A stretch of DNA of 64,000 nucleotides from Streptomyces sp. Ncost-T10-10d (GCF_900091955.1 NZ_FMDF01000179.1:1-64000), one strand, 5' to 3'. Positions 1 through 9,398 are shown, counted from the first letter of the stretch. A program made the numbers and translations. Notes: a model not told the origin generated them from the letters alone.

Positions 1-240
1 CTCCTGGTTCGACGCCTCCGCCGCTTGGTGGCGGGGTGCACCATGCGGCGACGATGTTCGCGGACCCGGGCATGGGTGGTCCGGGTGCGCCGCAGCCTCC
101 GGGTCCGCCCGGAGTTCCCGGTGCCCCGCAGCCTCCCGGGCCTCCCGGGCCTCCGGCGCCTCCTGCTCCTCCTGGTTCGACGCCTCCGCCGCTCGGTGGC
201 GGGGTGCACCATGCGGCGACGATGCTCGCGGGCCCCGGCC
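1..240 (+). repeat. 168-bp tandem repeat encoding a Pro/Gly-rich segment
   Basis: The sequence beginning CTCCTGGTTCGACGCC at base 1 recurs at base 169 with only a few substitutions, giving a period of 168 bp (56 codons). The protein motif HHAATM followed by F/L-A occurs at residues 2 and 58 of the visible reading frame. More copies may lie upstream of the window. Confidence 0.85.
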
Positions 241-1367
241 AGGTCGGGCCGTCCGCGCCGCAGCCTCCCGGTCCGCCCGGTCCGCCGGGAATACCGCAGG
301 GCGGCGCCCCCGGCCCCGTACCGCCGAATTCGCACACCTCGCCGCCCCCGGCATACGGATATCCGCAGGCGCCGACCGGTCAGCCGACCGTCGGCCCCGG
401 CTACCAGGCCGTGTTGCGCTACCGCGCGCCCGACGGCAGCGAGCAGCAGCTGATCCGCCGCTCGGCGCCGGGCACCCCGCACCCCGAGTGGCAGATGCTG
501 CACGAGCTGCGGGCCATGAACGTGCCGCCGCAGCAGGTCATCGAGCTGCACACCGAGCTGGAGTCGTGCGAGCTGCCCGGTGGTTACTGCGCGCGGATGA
601 TCCGTGAGACCTGGCCCCAGGTGCGGATCACCAGCGTCGCCCCGTACGGCACCGATCACGCCAGCCGTCAGCAGGGCATGCAGCATCTGCTCACCCATCA
701 GGGGGAGCTGCATCAGGTCGCGGACGGGCCGGCTCGTCCCGCGCCGGTTCGGGCCCCGCTGCCGCAGATGCCGCCCGCGCCGCCGGTGCCGCCGGAGGTC
801 ATCGCCCAGGAGATGGTGCAGACCTTCGGGCCGCAGGGCATCCTCCGCTTCGATCAGCGCGCGGTGTCCCGTCAGGGTGTGCCCGAGGCCGTGGCTCGGA
901 CGCTGGTGTGGGCAGGACTGCCCGCCGACTTCGGGCCGTTCTTCTGGGCGCAGCCGGGCCAGCCGGTGGTGCCGACGCTGGCCGAGCTGGCCGCGCAGCG
1001 GCAGGTGCAGGCGGCCCCCGATGCGGGGTCGTACCTCGTCATGGGGTCCGACTTCGGACGGGCGATCTGTGTCCAGTACGGCACCGCGAACATCGTGGCG
1101 GTGCCGGTCGAGGCGGGTTCCCCTGCGGGCGGGCACGGTCAGTCGGCGGCGCCGCAGTTCGTGAACACCGGGCTGCCGGAGTTCCAGCGCTCGATGGCGC
1201 TGCTCGGCCGGATGTGGCGGCTGCGCTTCGGGCTCAACCCGGAGCAGGCGGGCCGCTGGACGGTCGACTTCCAGGCCCAGCTGGTGGCGCTGGACGCGGC
1301 GGCGCTGGCGTCGCCGGAGAGCTGGTGGTCGGTACTCCTCGAGCAGATGTGGGACGGGCTGATCTGA
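1..1367 (+). CDS. SUKH-4 / nucleic-acid deaminase-like protein with Pro-Gly repeat N-terminus (5' partial)
   Basis: The reading frame is open to the window edge (codons in phase with base 3), so the true start lies upstream; the GTG at 36 is internal. Numbering from it, residues 1-118 are a Pro/Gly collagen-like low-complexity region. Residues 122-225 look like a deaminase-fold domain from polymorphic toxin systems: H172-T-E174 is followed by C178 and C185 (CELPGGYC), which could be the zinc-binding and catalytic set. Residues about 250-440 resemble the SUKH-4 immunity family. I recognise this domain pair from other Streptomyces proteins annotated SUKH-4 immunity protein. Whether the deaminase part is active is unknown. 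A strong hairpin at 1387-1420 ends the unit. Confidence 0.7.
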   Translation, partial: PGSTPPPLGGGVHHAATMFADPGMGGPGAPQPPGPPGVPGAPQPPGPPGPPAPPAPPGSTPPPLGGGVHHAATMLAGPGQVGPSAPQPPGPPGPPGIPQGGAPGPVPPNSHTSPPPAYGYPQAPTGQPTVGPGYQAVLRYRAPDGSEQQLIRRSAPGTPHPEWQMLHELRAMNVPPQQVIELHTELESCELPGGYCARMIRETWPQVRITSVAPYGTDHASRQQGMQHLLTHQGELHQVADGPARPAPVRAPLPQMPPAPPVPPEVIAQEMVQTFGPQGILRFDQRAVSRQGVPEAVARTLVWAGLPADFGPFFWAQPGQPVVPTLAELAAQRQVQAAPDAGSYLVMGSDFGRAICVQYGTANIVAVPVEAGSPAGGHGQSAAPQFVNTGLPEFQRSMALLGRMWRLRFGLNPEQAGRWTVDFQAQLVALDAAALASPESWWSVLLEQMWDGLI

Positions 1368-1386
1368 CCCGGCAGGCCCTGCGGAC

Positions 1387-1420
1387 GGCGCCCGGCTCCC
1401 CGAGAGGGGGGCCGGGCGCC
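1387..1420 (+). terminator. Hairpin terminator after the SUKH-4 gene
   Basis: A perfect 10-bp GC stem (1387-1396 with 1411-1420), extended by a TCCCC/GGGG inner stem and a GAGA loop, lies 20 bp after the stop codon. There is no U-tract, as is common for Streptomyces terminators. Confidence 0.7.
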
Positions 1421-1550
1421 GCGCCATGTACGGCCTGTGATGCGGGTCGCTTCCGTCCGGAAAGTCGCGAAACGATTCCGACTTCTGTATCAATTGCCGC
1501 ATCCTTAGACGTACTGCAGGTGGTCGGAGAGTCGGAAAGAGGCTTCAGGG

Positions 1551-2450
1551 ATGAGTTCTGCACCGGTGTCCGCGCATGGCTTCGTCGGCGTACGAGGACG
1601 TGGCTACCGTCCGGAGCAGGTGGACCGCACCGTGGCCGGGCTGTCGGCCGAGCGGGACGAGGCATGGGAGCAGGTGTCCCGGCTGACCGCGCTGATGGAG
1701 GAGCTTTCGGCCGAGTCGGTCCGGCTGAGCGAGGCCGTCGCCGAGCTCGCCCCGCAGACCTATGAATCGCTCGGTGAGCGCGCCCAGCAGATCCTGGCGC
1801 TCGCCGAGAGCGAGGCCCGGGATGTACGGGGCGCCGCCCAGGAGGAGGCGCAGGCGCTGCGGGATACGGCGGACGAGGCGGGCCGCAGGCTGCGCGAGTC
1901 GGCGCGCGCGGACTTCGAGGCGATGCGGGCAGCGGCCGAGAAGTACGCCGACGGGACGCTGATCACGGCCGGGGAATCCGCCGAGGAGGCCGTCGCCGAG
2001 GCACGCAAGGAGGCGGCGGAGGTGCGGGAGCAGGCGGAGTCCGCGATGGCCGAGACGCGTCGCCGTACCGCGAGCGTCCTCGCGCACCAGGAGCAGGAGC
2101 ACTCCGAGCGGTGGAAGACGGCCGAACGCGAGGTGGCGGAGGCCGAGGCCGCGCAGGCCGCGCACCACGACGAGCTGACCGAGCAGGCGGAGGTCCGACT
2201 GGCCGAGGCGCGGCGGGCGCTGGCCCGGACCGAGGAGGCCGCACGGCACGGCCAGGAGGACGCCGAGGCGCAGGGGGCGGAGCTGATCGCGGCGGCCAGG
2301 GTCCGTGAGGAGCGGGTGGTCCGGGAGACGGAGCGGATCCTGCGGGAGCACGAGGAGGGCCGCGAGGAGGTCCAGGCGCACATGGCGCATGTACGCAACT
2401 CGCTGGCGGCGCTCACCGGGCGCGTGGCCCCGGACCCGGCGGAGGACTGA
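1551..2450 (+). CDS. Coiled-coil DivIVA/FilP-type protein
   Basis: The 299-residue protein is almost entirely alpha-helical coiled coil (Glu, Ala, Arg and Gln heptads from about residue 25 to 285). The N-terminal motif GFVGVRGRGYRPEQVD matches the short N-terminal segment of DivIVA-domain proteins. The composition resembles the Streptomyces 'cellulose-binding' or filament-forming coiled-coil family to which FilP and Scy belong, but the sequence is not FilP itself as I remember it. A cytoskeletal or polar scaffold role is inferred. An AGAGG-like ribosome site precedes the ATG. It converges with the frameshifted winged-helix gene, leaving 21 bp between stops. Confidence 0.7.
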   Translation: MSSAPVSAHGFVGVRGRGYRPEQVDRTVAGLSAERDEAWEQVSRLTALMEELSAESVRLSEAVAELAPQTYESLGERAQQILALAESEARDVRGAAQEEAQALRDTADEAGRRLRESARADFEAMRAAAEKYADGTLITAGESAEEAVAEARKEAAEVREQAESAMAETRRRTASVLAHQEQEHSERWKTAEREVAEAEAAQAAHHDELTEQAEVRLAEARRALARTEEAARHGQEDAEAQGAELIAAARVREERVVRETERILREHEEGREEVQAHMAHVRNSLAALTGRVAPDPAED

Positions 2451-2471
2451 GCCGTACGGGTCCGGCGGGGG

Positions 2472-3582
2472 TCAGGCTGCCTGCCTGTTGCCCTTTGAAC
2501 GGCCGCGCGGTGCCGCTGAACGGTCGCGCAGTGCCGCGCGCACAGTTTCGGCGGAGTCGGCTCCGGTGCTCCCGTCGCCGTCGGGCGTGCCGTCGCGGTC
2601 GGGTGTGCCGTCTGCGTCACGGCAATCGCCGCAACTGCCGGGCCGGGCGGCGCGGAATGCACGTTCGCAGCCGCCGTCACAGGTCTGCCAGGGCAGCACA
2701 TCCAACTGATCCGGCGGTGCGGGCGTGGTGGGTACGGCTACCGGCTTCTCGCGCAGGCGGTAGGCCAGGATGTGGGCCGGGCGGGACCGGAGGGAGCAGG
2801 GGAGATCAAGGGTGAGTGCCCGGGTGATCTCCTGGGCGCCGGTGCCCTGCGCGAGCCATTCGGTGACGGCGGGGGCGAGTGCGGCCACTTCACGCCGGGA
2901 CAGGACGAGTCGACGGTCGACGATGCGGAGCGAGGCGAGGATGGCGACGGCCTGCGGGTCAGCGTCGTCGAGAGAGCGGGGGAGGGGCAACCAGCCCTGC
3001 GGGGGCGGCAGTTCCATCCACCGGACCGACGTTCGCGGGCGGAGGTAATTCGGGTGCGGCCTCGACCGGGGGAGCTTCACGGCCGTTACTGCCGGACGCG
3101 GTCCCGAATCCGGCCCCGCATCCGGCCGCGAATCCGGTCGCGCTGTTGGGCGCCGCTTCAGCCGTCGGCCCGGGCTCCCCGTCCCCGGAAGGCATCCGCG
3201 GGCGGGGCGGCGGCGGGGTGGGCCAATCCCCTTGGCCCGGTACGTCGTAGAAGTAGGTCTGGGTACGAATCAGGCCCCCGGGTCCGCGCACGCGGCGACG
3301 TTCGAGGTAGCCGGCGCTTTCCAGTTCCCGGAGCGCCCGCGAGATCAGGATCTCGCCCTCGGTGAAGTGGTCGCACAACGCGGCGACGCTTACGCGGGCC
3401 CCGTCCGGCAGCGAGAGGATGTACGCGGCGACGCCGACCGTGACCGCGCTTCCGGGGCGCTGCGCAAGGGCGTTGGCGATCACGGTGAAGTGGGCGGTGA
3501 GGTGCGTACGGACATGAATCACGCCGGAGGCCGGAGCTCCGGCGGGGGCGGACGGGTGCGCGCTAGACTGCGAATCAGCCAT
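2472..3582 (-). pseudogene. Winged-helix DNA-binding protein, interrupted by a frameshift
   Basis: The 5' part (3582 to about 3010) encodes a winged helix-turn-helix: GVIHVRTHLTAHFTVIANAL, then the recognition segment EGEILISRALRELESAGYLERRR and a proline-rich linker. The 3' part, in another frame (about 3030 to 2472), encodes the family's usual C-terminal half (SLDDADPQAVAILASLR, VDRRLVLSRREVAALAP and a Cys-rich tail WQTCDGGCERAF). The first frame ends at 2959 with a nonsense tail. Removing one C from the C5 tract at 3001-3005 (minus strand) joins the halves as PQGWLPLP, which reads naturally. The start at 3582 was preferred to 3690 because AGGAAG precedes it. Mutation or sequencing error are both possible. 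Confidence 0.7.
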
Positions 3583-4186
3583 CGGGAAGGGTCTACTTCC
3601 TGGGTGGTCAGGCCTTCGATCGGGATTGCCGTCCCGGCCGGGGGCCGTCTTTGTGTGCGAGGTTGTCGCGGCGAACGTAACCGGCCCCACCCCGCATATG
3701 CAACCAAGTCACCCGTGTGAGTGACGAGTTGGGAGAGGCGGGGAGGGTAGGTAGTTCTTTCCCCAGGTTCTTTGGGGAGGTCCGTGACTCACCGGGTCCT
3801 CGAAGACGAGCACCCGGTGACCCCGAAGTGCCTCTCTGGTCCACCGACTTGCGTTGATTCGCGGGGCGAGCGGGTTGGCCGGTCGCTCCAGTCGGGTGGA
3901 CTACGGAATCCGCGCAGCGGAACGCGCCGCGCGGAGTGTCGGAGCGGCTTACGCTGAACTCGCCAAGCTCGACCCGGCCGGATACCGGCCGCTTCGGGCC
4001 CGACTCCCCCTCGTCGACGTGCTCGCCGCAGGGGGGGGCGGTTCCCCGTACACCCCACGGGAAGACGGTGTGGGCGGAGTGCATGGTTGAGTCAACTGCC
4101 GTCGATTAGCGGCAAATTGGCGGGGTCCGCTCGGGCATCTGATCGCCATTCATCAGTCGATGCCTGCGAACCCCGCGCCCCCGTTC
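3583..4186. other. Intergenic region with one strong hairpin
   Basis: I find no convincing gene in these 604 bases; the open frames lack family resemblance and ribosome sites. The region should hold the minus-strand promoter of the winged-helix gene. The only clear structure is the hairpin at 3789-3820. Confidence 0.5.
3789..3820 (-). terminator. Hairpin between symporter operon and winged-helix gene
   Basis: TCACCGGGT (3789-3797) pairs with ACCCGGTGA (3812-3820). An inner CTCG/CGAG stem closed by AAGA extends it with only a C-C mismatch between. It lies 367 bp past the symporter stop, so it could terminate that operon or be a leader structure of the downstream gene. Confidence 0.4.
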
Positions 4187-5806
4187 TCAGGTGCGGCCCG
4201 TCGGTGGCACGCCCGCCAGGATCCGTGGCTCCTCCCCGTCGTACCCTCGGCGGGCCTCGGCTGCCGTGTAGCGCGGCAGCACGGTTCCCAGCCAGCCGGC
4301 CAGGAAGCCGGCCGGGATGGAGACGAGCCCGGTCGTGGTGAACGGGAACCAGTTGAAGTCGTACTCGGGGAAGACCGAGGAAGGCGTGCCCGAGACCAGA
4401 TTGGTGCCGGTGATCAGCACCATGACGGTGACGGTGCCGACAATCAGGGTGCTGAGCAGCCCGGTGCGGGTGAACCGCCGCCAGAACATGCTGTAGATGA
4501 GCGCCGGGGCCAGCGCCGACGCACCGACACAGAACGAGAGCGTCGCCAGCGCCTGTACGTTCCAGTGCCTGGCCACGACGGCGAGCGTGATGGCGAGGAG
4601 GCCGACGACGACCGCCGAGACCTGTGCCGTACGCATTTCGGACAGGCCCGGCACCGGCTTCCTGTCCGGGTCGCGCACCCCGTGCAGACCGTGGGCGAAG
4701 AGATCGCGCGCAAGGGAGTTCGCGCAGGCCAGGATCATTCCGGCGACCGAGGCGAGCAAGGTCAGGAAGATCGCCGTCGTCATCGTCGTGACAACCAGCG
4801 CGCCCAGTCGGCCGCCGCCCGCCACCACACCGCTGATCTGGAGGATCGAGCTGTTTCCGGAGGCGCCGGCCTCGGTGATGCGGTCGTGGCCGACGAGCGC
4901 CCCCGCACCGAAACCGATCACGACGAGCAGGAGACAGATCCCGGCGACCACGGCGACCGCCCAGGACAGCGAGCGGCGGACGGCCTGTGTGGAAGGGGCG
5001 CTCGTCATGCGCATGGTGACGTGTGGCAGACAGGCCGCGCCGAGCACCACGGTCAGTTCGGAGCTGACCATGTCGAGTCCGCTGCCGTCGAACTGGAGCC
5101 CCGAGCGCAGATATGCGGCCCCCGCCCCGCTGCCTGCCCGGGCGGCCGAGAGCAGGGCGCCGGTGTCCCAGTCGAAGCGGTTCATGATCAGTACGGAGAT
5201 GGTGAGAGCCGCTACGAAGAGGACCACGGTCTTCACGATCTGGATCAGCGAGGTGCCCCTCATGCCGCCGATCGCCGCGTAACCGATCATCAGGATGCCG
5301 AGCCCGATGATGGCGCCGGTGCGGAACCCGGAGCCGTCGAACCCCAGGATGAAGGCGAGCAGATCGCCGCTGCTCGCGAGCTGGACGACCATCATCGGAA
5401 CGAGCGCGGCGATGGTGGCCGCGCAGGCGGTGATACGGACCGCGCGGCCGGGGGCGCGGCGCACGAGAAGGTCGCCCATGGTGAACCCGCCCGTGTTGCG
5501 CAGCGGTTCGGCCAGCAGGAACATCAGCAGGACGAGCGAGAGGGTGATGCTCAGGGCGAGGATCAACCCGTCGTAGCCGGTGAGGGCGATGATGCCGGTG
5601 GTGCCGAGGACGGTGGCGGCGGACAGATAGTCGCCGGCGAGCGCGAGGCCGCTCCGGAACGGCGAGAGCGTGCGGGAGCCGGTGTAGAACTCGTCGAGGT
5701 CGTCGCGGTCCGGACCGGTCATCACGCAGAGCAGCAGGGCCACGGTGGCCACGGCGAGGAAGGCCACCAGCGACATCGACTGCGCGGAATTGTCGAATCC
5801 GTTCAC
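4187..5806 (-). CDS. Sodium:solute symporter, acetate/monocarboxylate (ActP/MctC) type
   Basis: The 539-residue protein has about 13 hydrophobic segments and the hallmarks of the solute:sodium symporter family: DEFYTGSRTLSPFRSGLALAG followed by GDYLSAATVLG, and GGMRGTSLIQIVKTVVLF in the middle. The GTG at 5806 overlaps the stop of the DUF485 gene by 4 bp, so translation is probably coupled. A DUF485 protein next to this symporter class is the yjcH-actP arrangement, which suggests uptake of acetate or another small monocarboxylate. The open frame continues upstream to 6313, but that part is the shadow of the DUF485 gene. Confidence 0.85.
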   Translation of the reverse strand: MNGFDNSAQSMSLVAFLAVATVALLLCVMTGPDRDDLDEFYTGSRTLSPFRSGLALAGDYLSAATVLGTTGIIALTGYDGLILALSITLSLVLLMFLLAEPLRNTGGFTMGDLLVRRAPGRAVRITACAATIAALVPMMVVQLASSGDLLAFILGFDGSGFRTGAIIGLGILMIGYAAIGGMRGTSLIQIVKTVVLFVAALTISVLIMNRFDWDTGALLSAARAGSGAGAAYLRSGLQFDGSGLDMVSSELTVVLGAACLPHVTMRMTSAPSTQAVRRSLSWAVAVVAGICLLLVVIGFGAGALVGHDRITEAGASGNSSILQISGVVAGGGRLGALVVTTMTTAIFLTLLASVAGMILACANSLARDLFAHGLHGVRDPDRKPVPGLSEMRTAQVSAVVVGLLAITLAVVARHWNVQALATLSFCVGASALAPALIYSMFWRRFTRTGLLSTLIVGTVTVMVLITGTNLVSGTPSSVFPEYDFNWFPFTTTGLVSIPAGFLAGWLGTVLPRYTAAEARRGYDGEEPRILAGVPPTGRT

Positions 5807-6267
5807 CGGGCCGCTCCCGCTCTCCGGATTCGGGCGGCGAGCGGATCGACGGTGCGTCGGGCGGTCCGCTCGTACAGGGCTATGGCGAACAGAGTCACGG
5901 GGAGCTGACAGAGCCCCAGCGTCAGGCCGATGTTGAGACCGCCGAAGAGAGGGAGGTCCATCAGGTCCTTGGCAAAGCCTGAGAGCAGGAGGAAGACGAC
6001 GAAGTAACCGAGTGCGGTCAGGGCGGCGGTGCGCCGCAGCAGCCGGTACGCGGTGCGTAGCCGGCGCAGATCGCCATGACGGGTGGGGGCGGCCACGGGT
6101 GGGGCAGGCGTGTCCGGCCGCTCCGGGGGCAGCGAGGGCTCCGAACTCTGCCAGGACGGCAGGTGATCGGGGTGATGCAGAGGCGGGGGTCGATGCTGCC
6201 GGGACGGCGTCGGCGGCCGTTCCGGCCAGGAGGAATACGGGGACGGGGGTGGGCTTCCGTGCGACAT
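5803..6267 (-). CDS. DUF485 family membrane protein (symporter partner)
   Basis: The 154-residue protein has a Pro-rich cytoplasmic N-terminus (residues 1-65) and then a DUF485 core with two membrane helices (TALGYFVVFLLLSGFA and the LNIGLTLGLCQLPVTLFAIALY segment). It is the first gene of a two-gene minus-strand operon with the symporter. DUF485 proteins accompany acetate permeases; their exact role is not established. The start at 6267 (MSHGSPPPS) is the only reasonable ATG ahead of the conserved part, and the length of the Pro-rich extension is typical of Streptomyces. Confidence 0.8.
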   Translation of the reverse strand: MSHGSPPPSPYSSWPERPPTPSRQHRPPPLHHPDHLPSWQSSEPSLPPERPDTPAPPVAAPTRHGDLRRLRTAYRLLRRTAALTALGYFVVFLLLSGFAKDLMDLPLFGGLNIGLTLGLCQLPVTLFAIALYERTARRTVDPLAARIRRAGAAR

Positions 6268-6689
6268 CTGGGTGCTGCTCCTTGCAAGGCTCGGGTCCTG
6301 GGCTGGACGGCAAGGCAGGAGTGCTGGTGTGCTGTCGGAAGCGCGAATATTACTCGCCGGTATGCGGGCTTGGGGAGACCTTGGCTCGAACTGCCGAGGG
6401 GATTGGCGCAGTTGTGTGCGGTCGGGCGGGAGCGGGGGCTTCGGGGTGTTCTCCGGGTGTTGTCCGGGTGCTGCCGGGTGTCGTCGGGGTGTCCCCCAGG
6501 GGCTTTCCCGAGGACTCCGGGAGGCGTTGTCACGTTGGCGAGGATGTGAGGACCGGCGCTCTGCTGCGGCCGGGGTCTTGTGGATGGCCGACGGGTGCCC
6601 GGGCCGCCGCGCCAGGTTGAACTTTCGTCGTTGGCCGTCGCGACCAATGGCTGACGCTGAGCGGGTTGAGGGGGTCTTAACGTAGCCGG
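6268..6689. other. Divergent intergenic region with degenerate CGGGTG repeats
   Basis: This 422-bp region separates the symporter operon (minus) from the sensor kinase (plus) and must carry both promoters. From about 6435 to 6500 there are five loosely repeated CGGGTGTT/CGGGGTG units. I see no gene here. Confidence 0.5.
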
Positions 6690-8513
6690 GTGACTCGTGT
6701 GGAACCTACGGCCCTTAAAGCATCGGCTCGCCAGGCACTGGCGGCGAGGCTGCGTTCGGCGACCCCGCGGCCGGCCACCCCTGGCAGGGCTCTCTTGGCT
6801 CCCGGAATGTGGTCTCCCTGGCGCATCGTGGGCGAATCGCTGCTGAGCGTAGCGTTCGGGTTGCTGGGAGCAGGTCTCGCGGCCCTGGACAACGGCGGCA
6901 CCGTACGGGTCGCTGCCACCGGGCTGGCGATCGCAGCGCTGTCACTTTTGCGCCGGACGCTGCCCGCTACCGTGCTGCTGGTGACCGCCTTCGGCTCTGT
7001 CCTGTTGGGCGGTCTCGCTCCGTTGGTTCTCGTCGCCGCCTGGTCAGCGGGGCGGCGGATCGACGTGGTCGGCAAGACCGTCGGCACCTTCGCCCTCGCA
7101 TACATCCTCAACCTCGGCGTGGCAGTCGTGCAGGCGCTGCCTCATCTCTCACTGCCCCGCTTGGTCTTCAGCGTCTTGTGGCCGCTGGTCGCGATCATCG
7201 TGCCCGGCCTGGCCGGCCGCTACCGGTCGCAGCACCACATGCTGACCGACACGCTCCGGGAGTACGACGCCCAGCAGCAACGCGAGCGCGCGATGATCGC
7301 CGGACAGGCCCGGGCGCGGGAGCGTCAGCGCATTGCGCAGGACATGCACGACAGCCTCGGCCATCAGCTGGTGCTCATCTCGGTGCACGCGGGCGCGCTG
7401 GAGGTGGACCGCGAGCTGACCGGACGGCAGCGGGAGGCAGTGGGGGTGCTGCGCGAGGCGTCGGTGGCCGCGATGCACGAGCTGCGCGAGGTGATACAGG
7501 TGATGCGGGACAGCACGGAGGCCCCCCACCAGGACCGCACCACCCCAGGCGTCGCGGCCGCGGCGACGGAGGACACCACGGCGCTGTCGCGCGGGGTGGC
7601 GGGCATCGAGGGCCTGGTGGAAACGTCCCGGAGCGCGGGCGCGGCCGTGGAGCTGCGGCACTCCGGCGAGCCGCGCCCGCTCCCTCCGACCGGCGATCAC
7701 GCGGCGTACCGCATCGTCCAGGAGGGCCTGACCAACGCCCACAAGCACGCCCCGGGCGCCCCGATCACCGTCGAGCTGCGGTATGAGCCGGACTCGCTGG
7801 TCGTGGAGGTCGCCAACGGACCCGCAACCGGGACGACGAACAACGGCCGGGACGTGGTGAGCGGCGGCCAGGGGCTGACCGGGCTCGGTGAGCGGACCCG
7901 GCTCATCGGGGGCATGGTGCACGCGGGCCCGACGGTGGACGGCGGCTTCCGGCTGGCGGGCGTGCTGCCGTACGCATCGCCGGAAGGCGGTATCCCGAGC
8001 CCCGAGCCCGGCAACGTGGCGACGACGTTCGTTGATCCGACAGGCGCCTTTTGGCAGCAGACCCCGGGGGACTCCTTGGACGAGGGTGGTCCCGTCATGA
8101 ACGGGAGCGGTCTGAAGGAGCTGGCCAAGGCAATGAGCAGGAAGAACAGAAGTGGCATAGCCATCGGCTGCGGGATGGTGGTACTGATCCCTCTGCTACT
8201 GGTGATCGCAGCCGTCGGCGTCGGGGGATACGTCCTCCTGGACAAGGCGGAAAAGGCCAGGATCGAGCCGAAGCAGTACGACGCGGTGAAGGTGGGCCAG
8301 TCCGAGGCAGAGATCCGCAAGCAGTTGCCCAAGGAGAACCGCTTCGTGACCGACGGCCTGGAAATGGGTGCGCCGCCTGTGCCCAAGGGGGCGAAATGCC
8401 TCAGCCTGACTTCCACGGAGTCCAGCAGCAATCCGGACATGGAGCTGGCCTTCCGGTTCTGCTTCAAGGACGGCAAGTTGATCGAGAAGAAGTCCTTCGA
8501 GGTGAGGAACTGA
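6690..8513 (+). CDS. Two-component sensor histidine kinase (HisKA_3, NarL/DesK class) with extra C-terminal exported domain
   Basis: Residues about 40-178 hold four to five membrane helices. The dimerisation/phosphoacceptor box ERQRIAQDMHDSLGH places the phosphorylated histidine at H220. The ATPase domain has an N-box-like YRIVQEGLTNAHKHAP and the glycine box GQGLTGLGERTRL. Unusually, the kinase is followed by about 110 more residues: a linker, a strong membrane helix at about 489-515 and an external domain of about 90 residues with two cysteines. A GAGGGG precedes the GTG start by about 14 bp; a GTG at 6699 is an alternative. The response regulator follows after 74 bp, so the pair forms one system. 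Confidence 0.85.
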   Translation: MTRVEPTALKASARQALAARLRSATPRPATPGRALLAPGMWSPWRIVGESLLSVAFGLLGAGLAALDNGGTVRVAATGLAIAALSLLRRTLPATVLLVTAFGSVLLGGLAPLVLVAAWSAGRRIDVVGKTVGTFALAYILNLGVAVVQALPHLSLPRLVFSVLWPLVAIIVPGLAGRYRSQHHMLTDTLREYDAQQQRERAMIAGQARARERQRIAQDMHDSLGHQLVLISVHAGALEVDRELTGRQREAVGVLREASVAAMHELREVIQVMRDSTEAPHQDRTTPGVAAAATEDTTALSRGVAGIEGLVETSRSAGAAVELRHSGEPRPLPPTGDHAAYRIVQEGLTNAHKHAPGAPITVELRYEPDSLVVEVANGPATGTTNNGRDVVSGGQGLTGLGERTRLIGGMVHAGPTVDGGFRLAGVLPYASPEGGIPSPEPGNVATTFVDPTGAFWQQTPGDSLDEGGPVMNGSGLKELAKAMSRKNRSGIAIGCGMVVLIPLLLVIAAVGVGGYVLLDKAEKARIEPKQYDAVKVGQSEAEIRKQLPKENRFVTDGLEMGAPPVPKGAKCLSLTSTESSSNPDMELAFRFCFKDGKLIEKKSFEVRN

Positions 8514-8587
8514 GGAGTACCGGGCGCTCGATCAGGGATGATGGCGAGTGACCGCAGGTAGATGCTCAAGGACCGCGCAGGAGAGTC

Positions 8588-9256
8588 ATGATCAGGGTTC
8601 TCGTCACGGATGACGAGCCGCTCATCCGGGCAGGCGTCAGGATGATTCTCTCCTCCGCCGACGACATCGAAGTCGTCGCCGAGGCGGTGAACGGCCGTGA
8701 GGCGGTCGAGCTGGCCCGGACCCGTCGCGTGGACGTCGTGCTGCTCGACATCCAGATGCCGGTCATGGACGGACTGGCGGCCCTGGCCGAGCTGCACCGG
8801 ACCGTGCCTGACACGCGGGTGCTGATCCTGACAACCTTCGGGGAACAGCAGAACGTACTGCGCGCCCTGACCGGGGGCAGCGTGGGTTTTCTGCTCAAGG
8901 ACTCGGCGCCCGCGGAGCTCCTGCGCGCGGTCCGGGCTGCCGCGGCCGGAGACGCGTACCTGTCGCCAGGTGCCACCCGCCGTGTCGTGGACGCGTTGGC
9001 GTCCGGCCGGAGCGCCCACCGTGCCGAGCAGGCCCGCCGCCGACTGGAGGCGCTGACCAACCGCGAGCTGGAGGTCCTGGCGCTGCTGGGTGAGGGCCTG
9101 TCCAACGCGGACGCCGGTCGGCGGATCCATATGAGCGAGGCCACGGTCAAATCGTACGTGAGCCGGATCCTGACCAAGCTGGGCTGCGAGAACCGGGTGC
9201 AAGCCGCATTGCTGGCACGAGACGCCGGCCTGGAACCTGACCACACCGCTCGATGA
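8588..9256 (+). CDS. NarL/FixJ-family response regulator
   Basis: The 222-residue protein has a receiver domain (acidic pair D8-D9, phosphoacceptor D54 in VVLLDIQMP, switch Thr in LILTTFG, Lys in LLKDSAP). A LuxR-type winged DNA-binding domain at about 155-215 reads LTNRELEVLALLGEGLSNADAGRRIHMSEATVKSYVSRIL. It is the cognate regulator of the upstream kinase by position. Possible targets are the flanking MFS exporter and the ABC transporter, but nothing in the sequence proves this. It converges with the MFS gene. Confidence 0.92.
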   Translation: MIRVLVTDDEPLIRAGVRMILSSADDIEVVAEAVNGREAVELARTRRVDVVLLDIQMPVMDGLAALAELHRTVPDTRVLILTTFGEQQNVLRALTGGSVGFLLKDSAPAELLRAVRAAAAGDAYLSPGATRRVVDALASGRSAHRAEQARRRLEALTNRELEVLALLGEGLSNADAGRRIHMSEATVKSYVSRILTKLGCENRVQAALLARDAGLEPDHTAR

Positions 9257-9398
9257 CGTTGTTGCAGAGCCCGCTGCGGGTGGATCTCAACGGACAGGTC
9301 CGAGTCTCACCCGTCGCCTGGCAGACCCTCCCACCGGAACTGACCCGTGCGCGATGCGGGCGTCCGTGGTCCACGGCCCCGCAGCGCGATGCGGACGT

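Noticed and set aside
4160..5908. 582-codon plus-strand frame opposite the symporter
   Set aside because: It is an antisense shadow of the symporter gene: highly charged, with no hydrophobic or family pattern. Third-position GC bias fits the minus-strand gene.
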